From assembly GCF_022760175.1 (NCBI RefSeq), contig NZ_CP094326.1, positions 744,001-808,000 on the forward strand: 64,000 nt of DNA, written 5' to 3'. The position numbers and the translations under genes are program-made. Shown here one piece after another: positions 1-7,613 of the stretch. Source of the DNA: Zhouia spongiae (GTDB lineage: Bacteria > Bacteroidota > Bacteroidia > Flavobacteriales > Flavobacteriaceae). The notes under the pieces were generated by a model. It was given only the letters and a program-made list of their open reading frames with translations. It was not told the DNA's origin and ran no database searches. The stretch's first letter is position 1; every line of letters starts with the position of its first letter.

Positions 1-1
1 T

Positions 2-298
2 GCAAGTGATGTGGGTATCGCAATGGGCGGATTGGGAAGCGATGTGGCCATAGAGACCGCAGACGTAATCATCCAGACTGACCAACCCAGTAAGATTGCA
101 AGAGCAGTCAAAATCGGTCGTTCCACCCGTAGGATTGTCTGGCAAAACATCGGTCTGGCCTTTGGGGTAAAGGTAGTTGTTCTTATCCTTGGTGCTGGTG
201 GTTTGGCATCTATGTGGGAAGCCGTTTTTGCCGATGTGGGTGTGGCGTTGCTTGCTATTTTTAATGCGGTGCGATTGCAGAAAAAGAAGTGGGGATGA
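2..298 (+). CDS. P1B-type heavy-metal ATPase, C-terminal end (partial)
   Basis: This is the last ~98 residues of a metal-exporting P-type ATPase; the gene starts before the window and is open to the first bases. It begins inside the hinge of the ATP-binding domain (ASDVGIAMG, the tail of the GDGVNDAP region) and runs into the last two membrane helices, with MWEAVFADVGV near the end. The aspartate in FADVGV and this spacing are typical of Zn/Cd/Pb exporters (ZntA/CadA type). The protein would export divalent metal across the inner membrane using ATP. It is probably ICE cargo. Metal specificity cannot be settled without the N-terminal part. Confidence 0.9.
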   Translation, partial: ASDVGIAMGGLGSDVAIETADVIIQTDQPSKIARAVKIGRSTRRIVWQNIGLAFGVKVVVLILGAGGLASMWEAVFADVGVALLAIFNAVRLQKKKWG

Positions 299-385
299 TA
301 TTCTTTCCAAGTCTTTAATGTGATGTTATTTAATATTTACTGTTAAAAATCTGTTATCTTTATAGGTCACAACAAGTCCTATTTT

Positions 386-874
386 ATGATACATATTCTT
401 ACAACAGGCGGCACCATTGAAGGACTGGATTATGTGGACGGAAAAGGTATAACCCAATCAAATGTCACGATTCAAGGTTTTCTTGAGAAAGCCAATGTTG
501 ATTTTGATTACACCATCGAAAGTGTGTTCAAAAAGGATAGCAGGGCCATCACAGATGAGGACAGAGCGCAGTTGATTTGCAAGATTAAGGAATCTGCTGC
601 GACAAAGATTTTGATAACTCACGGTACTTTCACGATGGAAGACACCGCAAAATATATCGGAAAACTCAACCTGAATAAAACCGTCGTACTGGTTGGGTCT
701 TTCATTTTAGGTTCATCTGCAGAGACAGATGCACTGTTTAATTTAGGCTATGCACTAAGCTCATTACAGCTTCTAAAACCGGATGTTTATATTGCTATGA
801 ACGGAAAGATTTTCAATTGGAACAATGTTTCAAAGAATTTAGAAACCAACAAATTTGAGCGCAATGACCAGTAA
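386..874 (+). CDS. Short asparaginase-like protein (N-terminal domain only)
   Basis: The 162-aa protein starts with the asparaginase nucleophile motif TTGGTIEG near residues 6-13 and has HGTFTMEDTA near residues 78-87, corresponding to the HGTDTM motif of L-asparaginases. Full asparaginases are about 330 aa with two domains, so this is a stand-alone N-terminal domain. The second motif has Phe where asparaginases carry the conserved Asp, so true asparaginase activity is doubtful. It lies 5 bases before the membrane LuxR-type regulator, suggesting co-transcription. Single-domain asparaginase-like proteins are common in Bacteroidetes ICEs; the function there is not known to me. Confidence 0.75.
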   Translation: MIHILTTGGTIEGLDYVDGKGITQSNVTIQGFLEKANVDFDYTIESVFKKDSRAITDEDRAQLICKIKESAATKILITHGTFTMEDTAKYIGKLNLNKTVVLVGSFILGSSAETDALFNLGYALSSLQLLKPDVYIAMNGKIFNWNNVSKNLETNKFERNDQ

Positions 875-879
875 AGTAA

Positions 880-1794
880 ATGTTCGGCACGTCAATACAT
901 TGGACAACTTTCTTCTATCTTTTAATAGATACGGTCATTGTATTGCTCACTTTTTACTTTTCGAGAAGGAATACACGAAGTAGCCTTCGACGGTTTTTAT
1001 ATCTCGGCATACTTTTCATTACATACAATGCCACGGGCGGATTTTTACCCATAGACAACTTTCCAGGGCCATTCATCCTTCAATATATCATTACGTATGG
1101 CGTGGCCATTGCGTTATGCGTGTATATCGTTTACTACCTGTATAAAGAGTACGACATCGTCGTATTGAAATTCAACTCATCCATTAAAAATCTCGCATTT
1201 TTAGCGAGTGGCAGCTATGTTGTTCTTTTTTTGATGCCATATTTTTTGACAGACTCTTTGGATGCGGCTCGCTTTCTTTTTACTATTCCCATATCCATAA
1301 TAGCATTTGTATTTCTCATCATTTTCTATCGTCGTATTTCAAATCCGAGCAACCCGAATGCCTTTATTTTAAGGCGTAACAAATTATCTATGGTGAGTGT
1401 AGCAAGTATAGCCCTGTTACCCATCTGCACCGTAATAGGTGATTATCAATGGATAACCTTTACCGTAATGAATTTGGCCTTCTTTGCCATCACAGCCATT
1501 GAGGTAGATAGATATTTATACTTCATTGAAAACAATACCCGAATGTATGAGGTATTTGCCCTGAAGAAAAAACAGCGCGAAGAATCTGTAGAGCGCAAGA
1601 TAATCTATGAGGATTTAACCCGACGGGAAATTGAAGTTGCACTATCCATCCTTAGCAATCTTAGTTATAAGAAAATTGCCGAGGAACTTTTCATTGCCGA
1701 AAGCACCGTGTCAAAACACGCCTCAAACATCTTCAAGAAAACGGGTGTGAAGAACAGACGCGAGTTTTTAAAGCGGTTTCGCAAAAAAAGATAA
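880..1794 (+). CDS. Seven-transmembrane protein with C-terminal LuxR-type HTH
   Basis: Seven hydrophobic segments fill roughly the first 215 residues, followed by a charged linker and a LuxR/GerE helix-turn-helix (about residues 245-304, with LTRREIEVALSILSNLSYKK and AESTVSKHASNIFKKTGV). The layout fits a membrane-bound sensor that binds DNA directly. It directly follows the asparaginase-like gene and precedes a region with CCGTA/TACGG palindromes and rteC, so it may regulate the element's excision or transfer genes; that link is inference. The signal sensed is unknown. Confidence 0.75.
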   Translation: MFGTSIHWTTFFYLLIDTVIVLLTFYFSRRNTRSSLRRFLYLGILFITYNATGGFLPIDNFPGPFILQYIITYGVAIALCVYIVYYLYKEYDIVVLKFNSSIKNLAFLASGSYVVLFLMPYFLTDSLDAARFLFTIPISIIAFVFLIIFYRRISNPSNPNAFILRRNKLSMVSVASIALLPICTVIGDYQWITFTVMNLAFFAITAIEVDRYLYFIENNTRMYEVFALKKKQREESVERKIIYEDLTRREIEVALSILSNLSYKKIAEELFIAESTVSKHASNIFKKTGVKNRREFLKRFRKKR

Positions 1795-1844
1795 TTAAAT
1801 TTCCTCTCTGAAGACCTAAGTATATTCAGTGTCTCACAGAGTTT

Positions 1845-1882
1845 CCGTAGAAAAATACGGCTTGTTCCGTAATTAAATACGG
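1845..1882. promoter_or_regulatory. Two tandem CCGTA-N6-TACGG palindromes upstream of rteC
   Basis: CCGTAgaaaaaTACGG (1845-1860) is followed by CCGTAattaaaTACGG (1867-1882). Both dyads are perfect in their 5-bp arms and are spaced 22 bp centre to centre, about two helical turns. They lie in the 275-bp gap before rteC. The same half-sites recur, with a 1-bp spacer, after rteC. This looks like a cooperative operator for a dimeric regulator, possibly the 7TM-LuxR protein or RteC itself; which one is unproven. Confidence 0.6.
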
Positions 1883-2069
1883 TAAGTTTTCCTTGTACGT
1901 TTACCAGGTAAAATTATTTTAGTGTGAGTTCCATAAAATACACCAATGAGCCACAAATTTAATGACCTGTGGCGTTCATTTATATCATTTTGCAGGACTA
2001 TGATATCATCTAACCAACCGCATCAACTAAATCCCATTTCTATGGTTTCATATCAAAATACACCTGCTT

Positions 2070-2906
2070 ATGGACTTTCAATTATTAACTCAGCGACTAA
2101 AAAAAGAACTTGATGATATAAAACTTCAAAATAAGAGCATCCTTGAAAGGGCACACCGTTCCATTGGGCTCTGCCGTGATTCATTGAGCACGCTGAAAAA
2201 AGAGGTTCTGTCGCAAGGCTTCAAATCCATTCAAGACGAAATCCATTTTTTTAAAGTAACCAAACAAGTCCCTCTCGTTGAGTTAATCTACTATTCCGAA
2301 ATCCATTCGTTTGAAATCCAGTTTCCGAAAATCGACTTAAAAAGTCAGCTTAAATCCATCAAAAAGAAAAGCAACAAACTCAATCGATTCTTTCTCTACA
2401 ATCTGGACTTCGGAAGATACATTGAATCAGGGCAGACGCATTTTGACAAAGAATATTACACTCGTGATTATCTCAATGGGTATCATATCACACTTTCCAA
2501 ATTCTATTTTCAAGACCCGGAATTTTGCACAGCACGAGATATGTTGCTCGGCAAGTACAATGCCTACAAGTCCCTAACCGAATACTTAGCGGATAAGCAA
2601 AAAAGATTGAAGAATGGGTTGAATGGAAATGAGATTTCCTTATCTAACACCGAAAAAATGCATTGGCCGTTCAGCAATACAGACTATGTGGAACTCATTT
2701 ATGCGCTTCACGCCAAAGGGCTTGGCGCTAAAAACAATCTGAGTATTGTTAAAATTTCAGATTATTTGAGCCAGATTTTCGATGTTGAACCGAAAGACAT
2801 CTATAAAACCTATCAAGACATCAAATACAGGAAAAAAAGCCGAACGCTTTTCCTTGATGAGCTGTCCACTTCCCTTCTTTCTGAAATGGATAAAAGCGAG
2901 AAATAA
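2070..2906 (+). CDS. rteC: RteC-family regulator of ICE excision
   Basis: The 278-aa protein matches the RteC family in length and pattern: an alpha-helical N-terminal half rich in Lys/Glu, the HITLSKFYFQDPEF-like centre, and a C-terminal winged-helix-like part ending with KDIYKTYQDIKYRKKSRTLF. In CTnDOT, RteC activates the excision operon by binding an inverted repeat upstream of its promoter. Here the next gene downstream is an excisionase-like HTH gene with CCGTA/TACGG palindromes in front of it, so the same role is likely. No RteA/RteB two-component pair is visible in the window; the 7TM-LuxR protein upstream may substitute. Confidence 0.85.
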   Translation: MDFQLLTQRLKKELDDIKLQNKSILERAHRSIGLCRDSLSTLKKEVLSQGFKSIQDEIHFFKVTKQVPLVELIYYSEIHSFEIQFPKIDLKSQLKSIKKKSNKLNRFFLYNLDFGRYIESGQTHFDKEYYTRDYLNGYHITLSKFYFQDPEFCTARDMLLGKYNAYKSLTEYLADKQKRLKNGLNGNEISLSNTEKMHWPFSNTDYVELIYALHAKGLGAKNNLSIVKISDYLSQIFDVEPKDIYKTYQDIKYRKKSRTLFLDELSTSLLSEMDKSEK

Positions 2907-2940
2907 TAGAATCTACCAGCCGTTTATCCATCAAATCTAA

Positions 2941-2966
2941 ATGTTAAAAAATTACCGTACTACGGT
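2941..2966. promoter_or_regulatory. Operator-like repeat copy 1 (CCGTAcTACGG)
   Basis: A 26-base stretch beginning ATGTTAAA and ending in ACCGTACTACGGT recurs 138 bp further on with a few changes. Its end is a near-perfect dyad of the half-sites CCGTA and TACGG with a 1-bp spacer. It lies between rteC and the excisionase-like gene, where RteC-type activation would be expected. A further half-site, CTACGG, follows at about 2970. Confidence 0.6.
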
Positions 2967-3078
2967 TGACCTACGGTGATTTGGTTTTCAGCCTATTTTG
3001 CATAAAATTTATTTCCTTTTGGGTGCAAGTTTCGGCATTAGGGCCATTACACAGCACCAAATCAAACCAAATTTCAAG

Positions 3079-3104
3079 ATGTTAAATTTTCACCGTAGTA
3101 CGGT
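3079..3104. promoter_or_regulatory. Operator-like repeat copy 2 (CCGTAgTACGG)
   Basis: This is the second copy of the 26-base repeat, again starting ATGTTAAA and ending ACCGTAGTACGGT. Its dyad is the reverse complement of copy 1. It lies about 125 bp upstream of the excisionase-like start codon. The 321-bp gap that contains both copies has no other gene. Confidence 0.6.
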
Positions 3105-3227
3105 CGTACTGGGGAAGAAAATCCGATAATCCATATCAAATTTGTAGAACGAAAGTCAAATCAGGTCAGGGGCTATCAAATTAGTTGAAAGCAATGCGAT
3201 AGTCCCTTTCTTTTAAACCGTTCTATT

Positions 3228-3512
3228 ATGCCAACAAGCATTATCACCACAGACGACCTTCGGGAATTCAAAATGGAATTGCTCGATGACATTAAAAATC
3301 TATTGTCCAAACAAGCTTCTGGAAAAATCAAGAAATACCTTAAATCTTCCGAAGTAATGGATTTGCTTCAAGTGAGTCCGGGCACACTTCAAAACCTTCG
3401 CATCAATGGCACCTTGCCATACACTAAGGTAGGCGGAATCATCTATTATGATGCCGAGGAAATTCAAAAGGTAATGGATGCCAACCGTGTACACCACGGG
3501 TTAAATTCCTGA
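3228..3512 (+). CDS. Small helix-turn-helix protein, excisionase-like
   Basis: The 94-aa protein has a MerR-like/HTH_17 domain (about residues 40-85; YLKSSEVMDLLQVSPGTLQN followed by LPYTKVGGIIYYDAEEI), the form used by excisionases and small accessory DNA-binding proteins of Bacteroidetes ICEs. An acidic/basic helix precedes it. It sits right after rteC and 4 bases before the initiator-like gene, so it is the first gene of a small operon likely under RteC control. By analogy with CTnDOT Xis2 proteins it may bend DNA at the att sites; a purely regulatory role is the alternative. Confidence 0.75.
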   Translation: MPTSIITTDDLREFKMELLDDIKNLLSKQASGKIKKYLKSSEVMDLLQVSPGTLQNLRINGTLPYTKVGGIIYYDAEEIQKVMDANRVHHGLNS

Positions 3513-3516
3513 AACT

Positions 3517-4269
3517 ATGAACTACATAAAGCTACTCAACGCGGCTTTTGAAACGTTCTATTTTGATGACCGCCTAAATCCTACCCATATCAGTCTGTAT
3601 ATGGCGCTGTTCCAAGAATGGAACAGCTGTCGCTTTATGGATGAGTTCTACGTAAACCGCAGGGAACTGATGCGCGTGGCCAAGATTGGGTCAAAATCTA
3701 CCTATCACAGATGCATTACAGAACTTCACTCGTGGGATTATCTATCCTATTTCCCGTCCAACAATCCATACAAGGGCAGTAAAATCAAGATGTCCATTAT
3801 CGGTACAAGTGATGAACCTGTTTCGGGACAGTACAATCCCATATTGGAACAGCTTGCGGAACAGTACTATCCCAGAGGTGTACCGCTTGAGGGACACCAC
3901 CATCCCAAAAATGAACAGGCGGTGTACCGACACCGTCCCACAAATGGACAAGCATTGGTATCTAATACAAACAATATCAAACAGGAAAACTATATAAAAC
4001 AGCCAAAGGACTGTCTGGCTGTCGTTGATTTTTTTAAAGAAAAGAATTTTGATAAAGCTGAAGCTGAAAAGTTTTATCAGCACTATGCTGACCGTTATTG
4101 GCAAACAGGAAATGGCGAACCAATTCGCGATTGGCGAGCTGTGGCCATCAATTGGATGGACAGAACCGAACTTTTTGAATTGGAAAACAAACCAAACAAA
4201 AAACGACCGTCCCAAATCAAGGACAACTTGCGAACCACTAAATCGAAAGACTATGGACAACCCCTCTAA
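3517..4269 (+). CDS. Replication-initiator-like winged-helix protein with internal DNA repeats
   Basis: The 250-aa protein has an N-terminal winged-helix-type region (about residues 1-95, LNPTHISLYMALFQEWN and GSKSTYHRCITELHSWDYL), a low-complexity linker (about 103-155) and a C-terminal DnaT/DnaD-like helical region containing IRDWRAVAINWMDR. The linker is encoded by four 33-bp DNA repeats followed by A/T-rich DNA. The gene overlaps the DnaC-like gene by 17 bases. Initiator domain, internal repeats, AT-rich tract and adjacent helicase loader together resemble the lambda O-P arrangement. ICE annotations often call this protein a transcriptional regulator; replication initiation is my inference. 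Confidence 0.6.
   Translation: MNYIKLLNAAFETFYFDDRLNPTHISLYMALFQEWNSCRFMDEFYVNRRELMRVAKIGSKSTYHRCITELHSWDYLSYFPSNNPYKGSKIKMSIIGTSDEPVSGQYNPILEQLAEQYYPRGVPLEGHHHPKNEQAVYRHRPTNGQALVSNTNNIKQENYIKQPKDCLAVVDFFKEKNFDKAEAEKFYQHYADRYWQTGNGEPIRDWRAVAINWMDRTELFELENKPNKKRPSQIKDNLRTTKSKDYGQPL
3826..3957 (+). repeat. Four 33-bp iteron-like direct repeats, then an A/T-rich tract
   Basis: Four adjacent 33-bp units begin at 3826, 3859, 3892 and 3925. Shared positions include ACA or AC near the start, TCCCA at bases 12-16 and AC-GC--TG toward the end. At protein level only the Pro of each 11-residue unit is invariant, so DNA conservation exceeds protein conservation. Bases 3958-4010 directly after the array are strongly A/T-rich. 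A repeat length of three helical turns and the neighbouring helicase-loader gene suit an origin of replication. Confidence 0.6.
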
Positions 4270-4915
4270 AATCATAGAAGGCGGCGTGGAATACTCGCTG
4301 GGCAAATTTGATGGGAAAAGCGTACTGTATGATTTCTCGAAAATCCTGATTTATTTGAATGCCAAGGGCAAGTTACTGTTTGGTAAAAAGTTCAGGATTT
4401 ATGATGAAGATAAACCCATTATTTTAAAGCTGTGCTCATATTTTATAAGAGATAAGGAAAACTGTGATAAATATGAAATTGATGTAGATAAAGGTATTTT
4501 ACTCTCTGGACCAGTAGGATGCGGTAAGACCAGTTTGATGAAATTGCTGCGCCACATTGTGCCCTTGCAAAGACCTTACGAAATGATTCCCTGCCGAAAT
4601 GTAACTTTCAGCTTCAATCACTTGGGTTTTAAAACCGTCGAGGAATATGGTAATACCAAATTCTACTGTTTTGACGATTTGGGTGTTGAACCTGCTGGCC
4701 GATTTTACGGTAAAGACCTCAATGTGATGGGTGAGGTTTTACTCTCTCGATACGAACTCTATCTCGACACCAAACGGAAAATAAAGACCCACGCCACCAC
4801 CAATCTCAACGCCGAAGAACTGGAAGAACGCTATGGTAATCGGGTTCGTAGTCGGATGCGAGAATTGTTTAATTTGATTGCTTTTGATACAAAAGCTGTG
4901 GACAAAAGGAAGTAG
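4253..4915 (+). CDS. DnaC-like AAA+ ATPase (helicase loader)
   Basis: The 220-aa protein has Walker A GPVGCGKT at residues 86-93, Walker B FYCFDDLG around 138-144, a sensor-like HATTNL, and a C-terminal arginine-rich motif RYGNRVRSRMRELF typical of DnaC/IstB loaders. It would load the host replicative helicase. The start chosen is the ATG that overlaps the end of the initiator-like gene by 17 bases; the open frame extends further upstream but that part is out-of-frame sequence of the neighbour. Translational coupling with the initiator supports a joint role in ICE replication. Confidence 0.8.
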   Translation: MDNPSKIIEGGVEYSLGKFDGKSVLYDFSKILIYLNAKGKLLFGKKFRIYDEDKPIILKLCSYFIRDKENCDKYEIDVDKGILLSGPVGCGKTSLMKLLRHIVPLQRPYEMIPCRNVTFSFNHLGFKTVEEYGNTKFYCFDDLGVEPAGRFYGKDLNVMGEVLLSRYELYLDTKRKIKTHATTNLNAEELEERYGNRVRSRMRELFNLIAFDTKAVDKRK

Positions 4916-4936
4916 TTTATTTTCGATTAAACTTTG

Positions 4937-5515
4937 TTACCGTTCATTATGACCCTTCCCTTCAAAAATTTTCGGTTTAGCTTTTTCGATCCTTGATGTT
5001 CTGGTCTTGGATTGCTTGGCTCCAGAAAAGTGAAGTAAATATCCTCTTTGCCTGCCTGGTGTTAGTTCGTAGAATGCTTTTTCAAATTCTGGTTCTGCAT
5101 CAAAGGCATCTCTTAGTTCGTCCACCAATTCAAAATCAGATGTTTTTTTCATTTCGACTTCCAGACCTGCTTTTTCAACCTCGATGGCCTCGAAGATATA
5201 CTCTTTAATAATCTTCCTTTGCTCCTCGATTTCTTCTAAATTCTTAAAACGAAGCTGTCGGGCAGCCTGGACATTTTCCGTCTGTTGAACCAAAATATTC
5301 TCGGTGTCCTTTAAAAGAGCACCTTTGTGGAATAGCAATGCGCAATACTCCTTGAACCCGTGAATGAGTACGATGTTGGAATCCTTGAAGGTATAGCAGG
5401 GATGCATCCACTTAAAATCCTCATCGAGTCCGCAGTCCAGACAAATTTTCCGTAGCAGTTTTGATTCCTCTTTCCATTTCTTGGCTTTTTCAATATATCG
5501 GTCAACTTTTTCCAT
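4937..5515 (-). CDS. YdeI/DUF1801 family protein (ICE copy)
   Basis: The 192-aa protein has the DUF1801 core (WMHPCYTFKDSNIVLIHGFK) and the YdeI C-terminal region (LTPGRQRGYLLHFSGAKQSK). It is the last gene of a minus-strand operon with arsR, an SRPBCC protein and a DoxX protein. Proteins of this family are loosely linked to iron or stress, without a firm biochemical role. A very similar protein is encoded on the chromosome at 56,147-56,728, with long identical runs through the centre and the end. Function is not established. Confidence 0.85.
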   Translation of the reverse strand: MEKVDRYIEKAKKWKEESKLLRKICLDCGLDEDFKWMHPCYTFKDSNIVLIHGFKEYCALLFHKGALLKDTENILVQQTENVQAARQLRFKNLEEIEEQRKIIKEYIFEAIEVEKAGLEVEMKKTSDFELVDELRDAFDAEPEFEKAFYELTPGRQRGYLLHFSGAKQSKTRTSRIEKAKPKIFEGKGHNER

Positions 5516-5517
5516 AG

Positions 5518-5907
5518 TTAGGTTGATTTTTGTAATGAAACAATTGTCCTGCTGTCTGGCCTAAAATACCAAGATAGGATGGTTACGAGCAACAGCACAA
5601 GTGATGGCAAAGCCTCCGTAAAGGGTTCCCCGTTTGCAAAGTGTGAGACCGCGGCACCGGACATCGCAAAGAAAAAGCCAGCATAGGCCCATTCTTTAAG
5701 AAGCGAATATTTGGGTATCAAGATCGCGATGACCCCTAATATCTTCCAGATTCCCAAAACTGGTAATATGTACTTCGGGTATCCTAAATTCTGGATTATT
5801 TCGATATATCCGCCTATCTGAAGAAATTGTTGAACGCCACCAGCGGTCATTCCGAAGGCAAGGAAACCAGTTACTATCCAGTAGATTATTTTGTTCCGTT
5901 TTTTCAT
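5518..5907 (-). CDS. DoxX-like membrane protein
   Basis: The 129-aa protein has four predicted membrane helices, starting with IIYWIVTGFLAFGMTAGGVQ, and the small DoxX-like pattern (LGYPKYILPVLGIWKILGV). It lies 2 bases from the YdeI gene and 10 bases from the SRPBCC gene, in one operon. DoxX-like proteins of this size accompany ArsR and AHSA1 genes in many Bacteroidetes; their role is unclear and may relate to membrane stress or redox. Confidence 0.85.
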   Translation of the reverse strand: MKKRNKIIYWIVTGFLAFGMTAGGVQQFLQIGGYIEIIQNLGYPKYILPVLGIWKILGVIAILIPKYSLLKEWAYAGFFFAMSGAAVSHFANGEPFTEALPSLVLLLVTILSWYFRPDSRTIVSLQKST

Positions 5908-5917
5908 ATGCCAATGT

Positions 5918-6379
5918 TCATTCTGATTTTAATATTTCCTCCATTCGATTGTGCGCCATATTGAGTCCCTGCTTAAATGGAAGCTTTAGGTTTTGGTCTC
6001 TGTGGTTTACGGATTGATAGATAACTTGTTGCTGTAGTTTGCTGGTAGTTTCTGTCAATTTCTCGAATTCGTAAATTTCAAGTTGAACGCCAAAAGGCAT
6101 ATTTTCCATTTCAAAAGTCCTTATGATTTTTTGATTTGTTATGAAGTCGTGTATCGAACCATTGAATCTGATTTTGTTGCCTTTAGAGTCAGTAGTTAAA
6201 AATTGGTAGCTTCCGTGTTTTTGGAAGTCGAACTGCAACACTTTGGTACCCATCCACTGCTCGATGAACTCTGGTTCGGTATATGCTTTAAATAGAAGTT
6301 CTACTGGTAGATCAAAGTCTCTTGTAATTAAAATCTCTTGCTTGCCTTCTTCAGCTATTACATTTGTTTTTTGTTCCAT
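5918..6379 (-). CDS. SRPBCC/AHSA1-family protein
   Basis: The 153-aa protein has the START-like AHSA1 pattern: EILITRDFDLPVELLFKAYT at the N terminus, then IEQWMG, and an amphipathic C-terminal helix with LPFKQGLNMAHNRMEEIL. Such proteins bind hydrophobic ligands in a deep cavity or act as Hsp90-like cofactors. It is 2 bases downstream of the ArsR regulator, a very common pairing. The ligand is unknown. Confidence 0.85.
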   Translation of the reverse strand: MEQKTNVIAEEGKQEILITRDFDLPVELLFKAYTEPEFIEQWMGTKVLQFDFQKHGSYQFLTTDSKGNKIRFNGSIHDFITNQKIIRTFEMENMPFGVQLEIYEFEKLTETTSKLQQQVIYQSVNHRDQNLKLPFKQGLNMAHNRMEEILKSE

Positions 6380-6381
6380 AT

Positions 6382-6702
6382 TTATTTTGGTTGGTGTTTT
6401 TTCATTACTTCTTCAAGTTTATTAAATCTGTCGTCCCACAACTTTCTGAAAGGTTCAATGAATTCCGCTATTGCCTTCATTCTGTTTGGGTTGAGTTGAT
6501 AATAAATTTCCCTGCCTTTCTGTTCCTGTTCTAAAATCTCACATTCAGTAAGGATCTGTATATGCTTAGAAATGGTTTGTCTGGAATAGTCAAAATTTTC
6601 GGCAATGGCAGATGGTGTCATCGCATTGGCGGCCACCAAAGTGATGATCGCCCTTCTTGTAGGGTCGGCAATGGCCTGGAAAACATCTCGTCTCAATTTC
6701 AT
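6382..6702 (-). CDS. ArsR-family transcriptional repressor
   Basis: The 106-aa protein has a winged HTH with [33 protein letters not shown] and a wing containing [10 protein letters not shown]. The ATG used here follows a stretch with repeated GCAGTTATTTG elements; a longer reading would need a TTG start inside that operator-like DNA. It has no obvious CxC metal site, so it is probably not arsenic-responsive. It heads the operon with SRPBCC, DoxX and YdeI genes and probably represses it. Confidence 0.85.
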   Translation of the reverse strand: MKLRRDVFQAIADPTRRAIITLVAANAMTPSAIAENFDYSRQTISKHIQILTECEILEQEQKGREIYYQLNPNRMKAIAEFIEPFRKLWDDRFNKLEEVMKKHQPK

Positions 6703-6704
6703 TA

Positions 6705-6742
6705 CGCAGTTATTTGACTGCAAATATAAACGCAGTTATTTG
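6705..6742. promoter_or_regulatory. Direct-repeat operator upstream of arsR-type gene
   Basis: CGCAGTTATTTG occurs twice in direct orientation (6705-6716 and 6731-6742), 26 bp apart. The first lies in a dyad GCAGT-N6-ACTGC and the second in CGCA-N10-TGCG. The pair abuts the start codon of the ArsR-type gene, the usual place for autoregulation. Confidence 0.6.
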
Positions 6743-6869
6743 GTTGCGCAAATTTTTCAGCTTCAATTTGATTTTGGTTTTCTTAAATCAGCGATGAGAA
6801 CCTTTGTCGCAAAAAACATCTCAGTTATTATTTCCTTTACACTTGAAACTACCTTGATAAATATTTCTT

Positions 6870-7511
6870 TCATAATTCTAATGTTATTATTAATGATAAT
6901 ATAATTGCGGCAATGAGCCCAGCGTGTGTATAATTTGAAATGTAACGCCTCTCATCTTCATTACTCAGAAACCCCAATTCCAATAGAACGGATGGCATAA
7001 AGTCCGTAGTTTCCCGAAGCACTTGAAAATTGGCAAACTTTACGCCTCTACTTTCAAATCCCAACTTCTCATTCAGGTCAGCTTGCAATTGAAAGCCAAA
7101 CCAAGTTGCTTCATCCAAAAATCTCGAACTTTGATTGGACACATAGACTTCTACACCTCTTGCATCTGGATTATCGGAATGATTGCAATGTAGGGAAAGG
7201 AACAAATCTGCATTTAGACCTTTAGCCAGCTTGGCCCTATCACTTAAAGAAACTAAGGTATCGCTATAACGAGTTTGATAAATTTCCACAGTTTTATTGT
7301 GGTTTTTCTCGGCCAATTCCGAAATCGACCTTGCTATTTCCAAGGTTATACTCTTTTCCTTTAAGTTATTTACCCCAATCGCACCAGAATCATTTCCGCC
7401 GTGGCCAGGGTCAATTACGATAATTTTCTTTGCGTCCAAATCCTGCCCAAAAAGGATGCAACTTTTGAGAAGTAAAATCACAAAACTGACGTTTTTGAGC
7501 CACTTTTTCAT
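6870..7511 (-). CDS. N-acetylmuramoyl-L-alanine amidase (Amidase_3)
   Basis: The 213-aa protein has a signal-like hydrophobic N terminus (about residues 6-22) and a zinc amidase domain: IDPGHGGNDSGA (His37), the Glu of SITLEIA (Glu58), LFLSLHCNHSD and the catalytic Glu in VLLELGFLSN. It would cut the bond between MurNAc and the stem peptide in the periplasm. It is divergent from the tra operon and probably opens peptidoglycan locally for the conjugation machine. The ATG chosen is two codons into the longest frame, which begins with TTG. The C terminus is unusually hydrophobic. Confidence 0.85.
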   Translation of the reverse strand: MKKWLKNVSFVILLLKSCILFGQDLDAKKIIVIDPGHGGNDSGAIGVNNLKEKSITLEIARSISELAEKNHNKTVEIYQTRYSDTLVSLSDRAKLAKGLNADLFLSLHCNHSDNPDARGVEVYVSNQSSRFLDEATWFGFQLQADLNEKLGFESRGVKFANFQVLRETTDFMPSVLLELGFLSNEDERRYISNYTHAGLIAAIILSLIITLEL

Positions 7512-7613
7512 TTTCAACTTTTAGGTTTTCAACAGTTCGGCTTCAAAATTCCATAGAATTTGATGCCAAATAACAGCAACGAAAACCAAACAATATCAAA
7601 TAATATTTTATTC

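Noticed and set aside
3742-4305. Minus-strand 187-aa frame over the initiator and DnaC-like genes
   Set aside because: It is antisense to two well-supported genes and has no recognisable domain.
5311-5505. Minus-strand 64-aa frame in the YdeI gene
   Set aside because: Out-of-frame shadow of a conserved gene.
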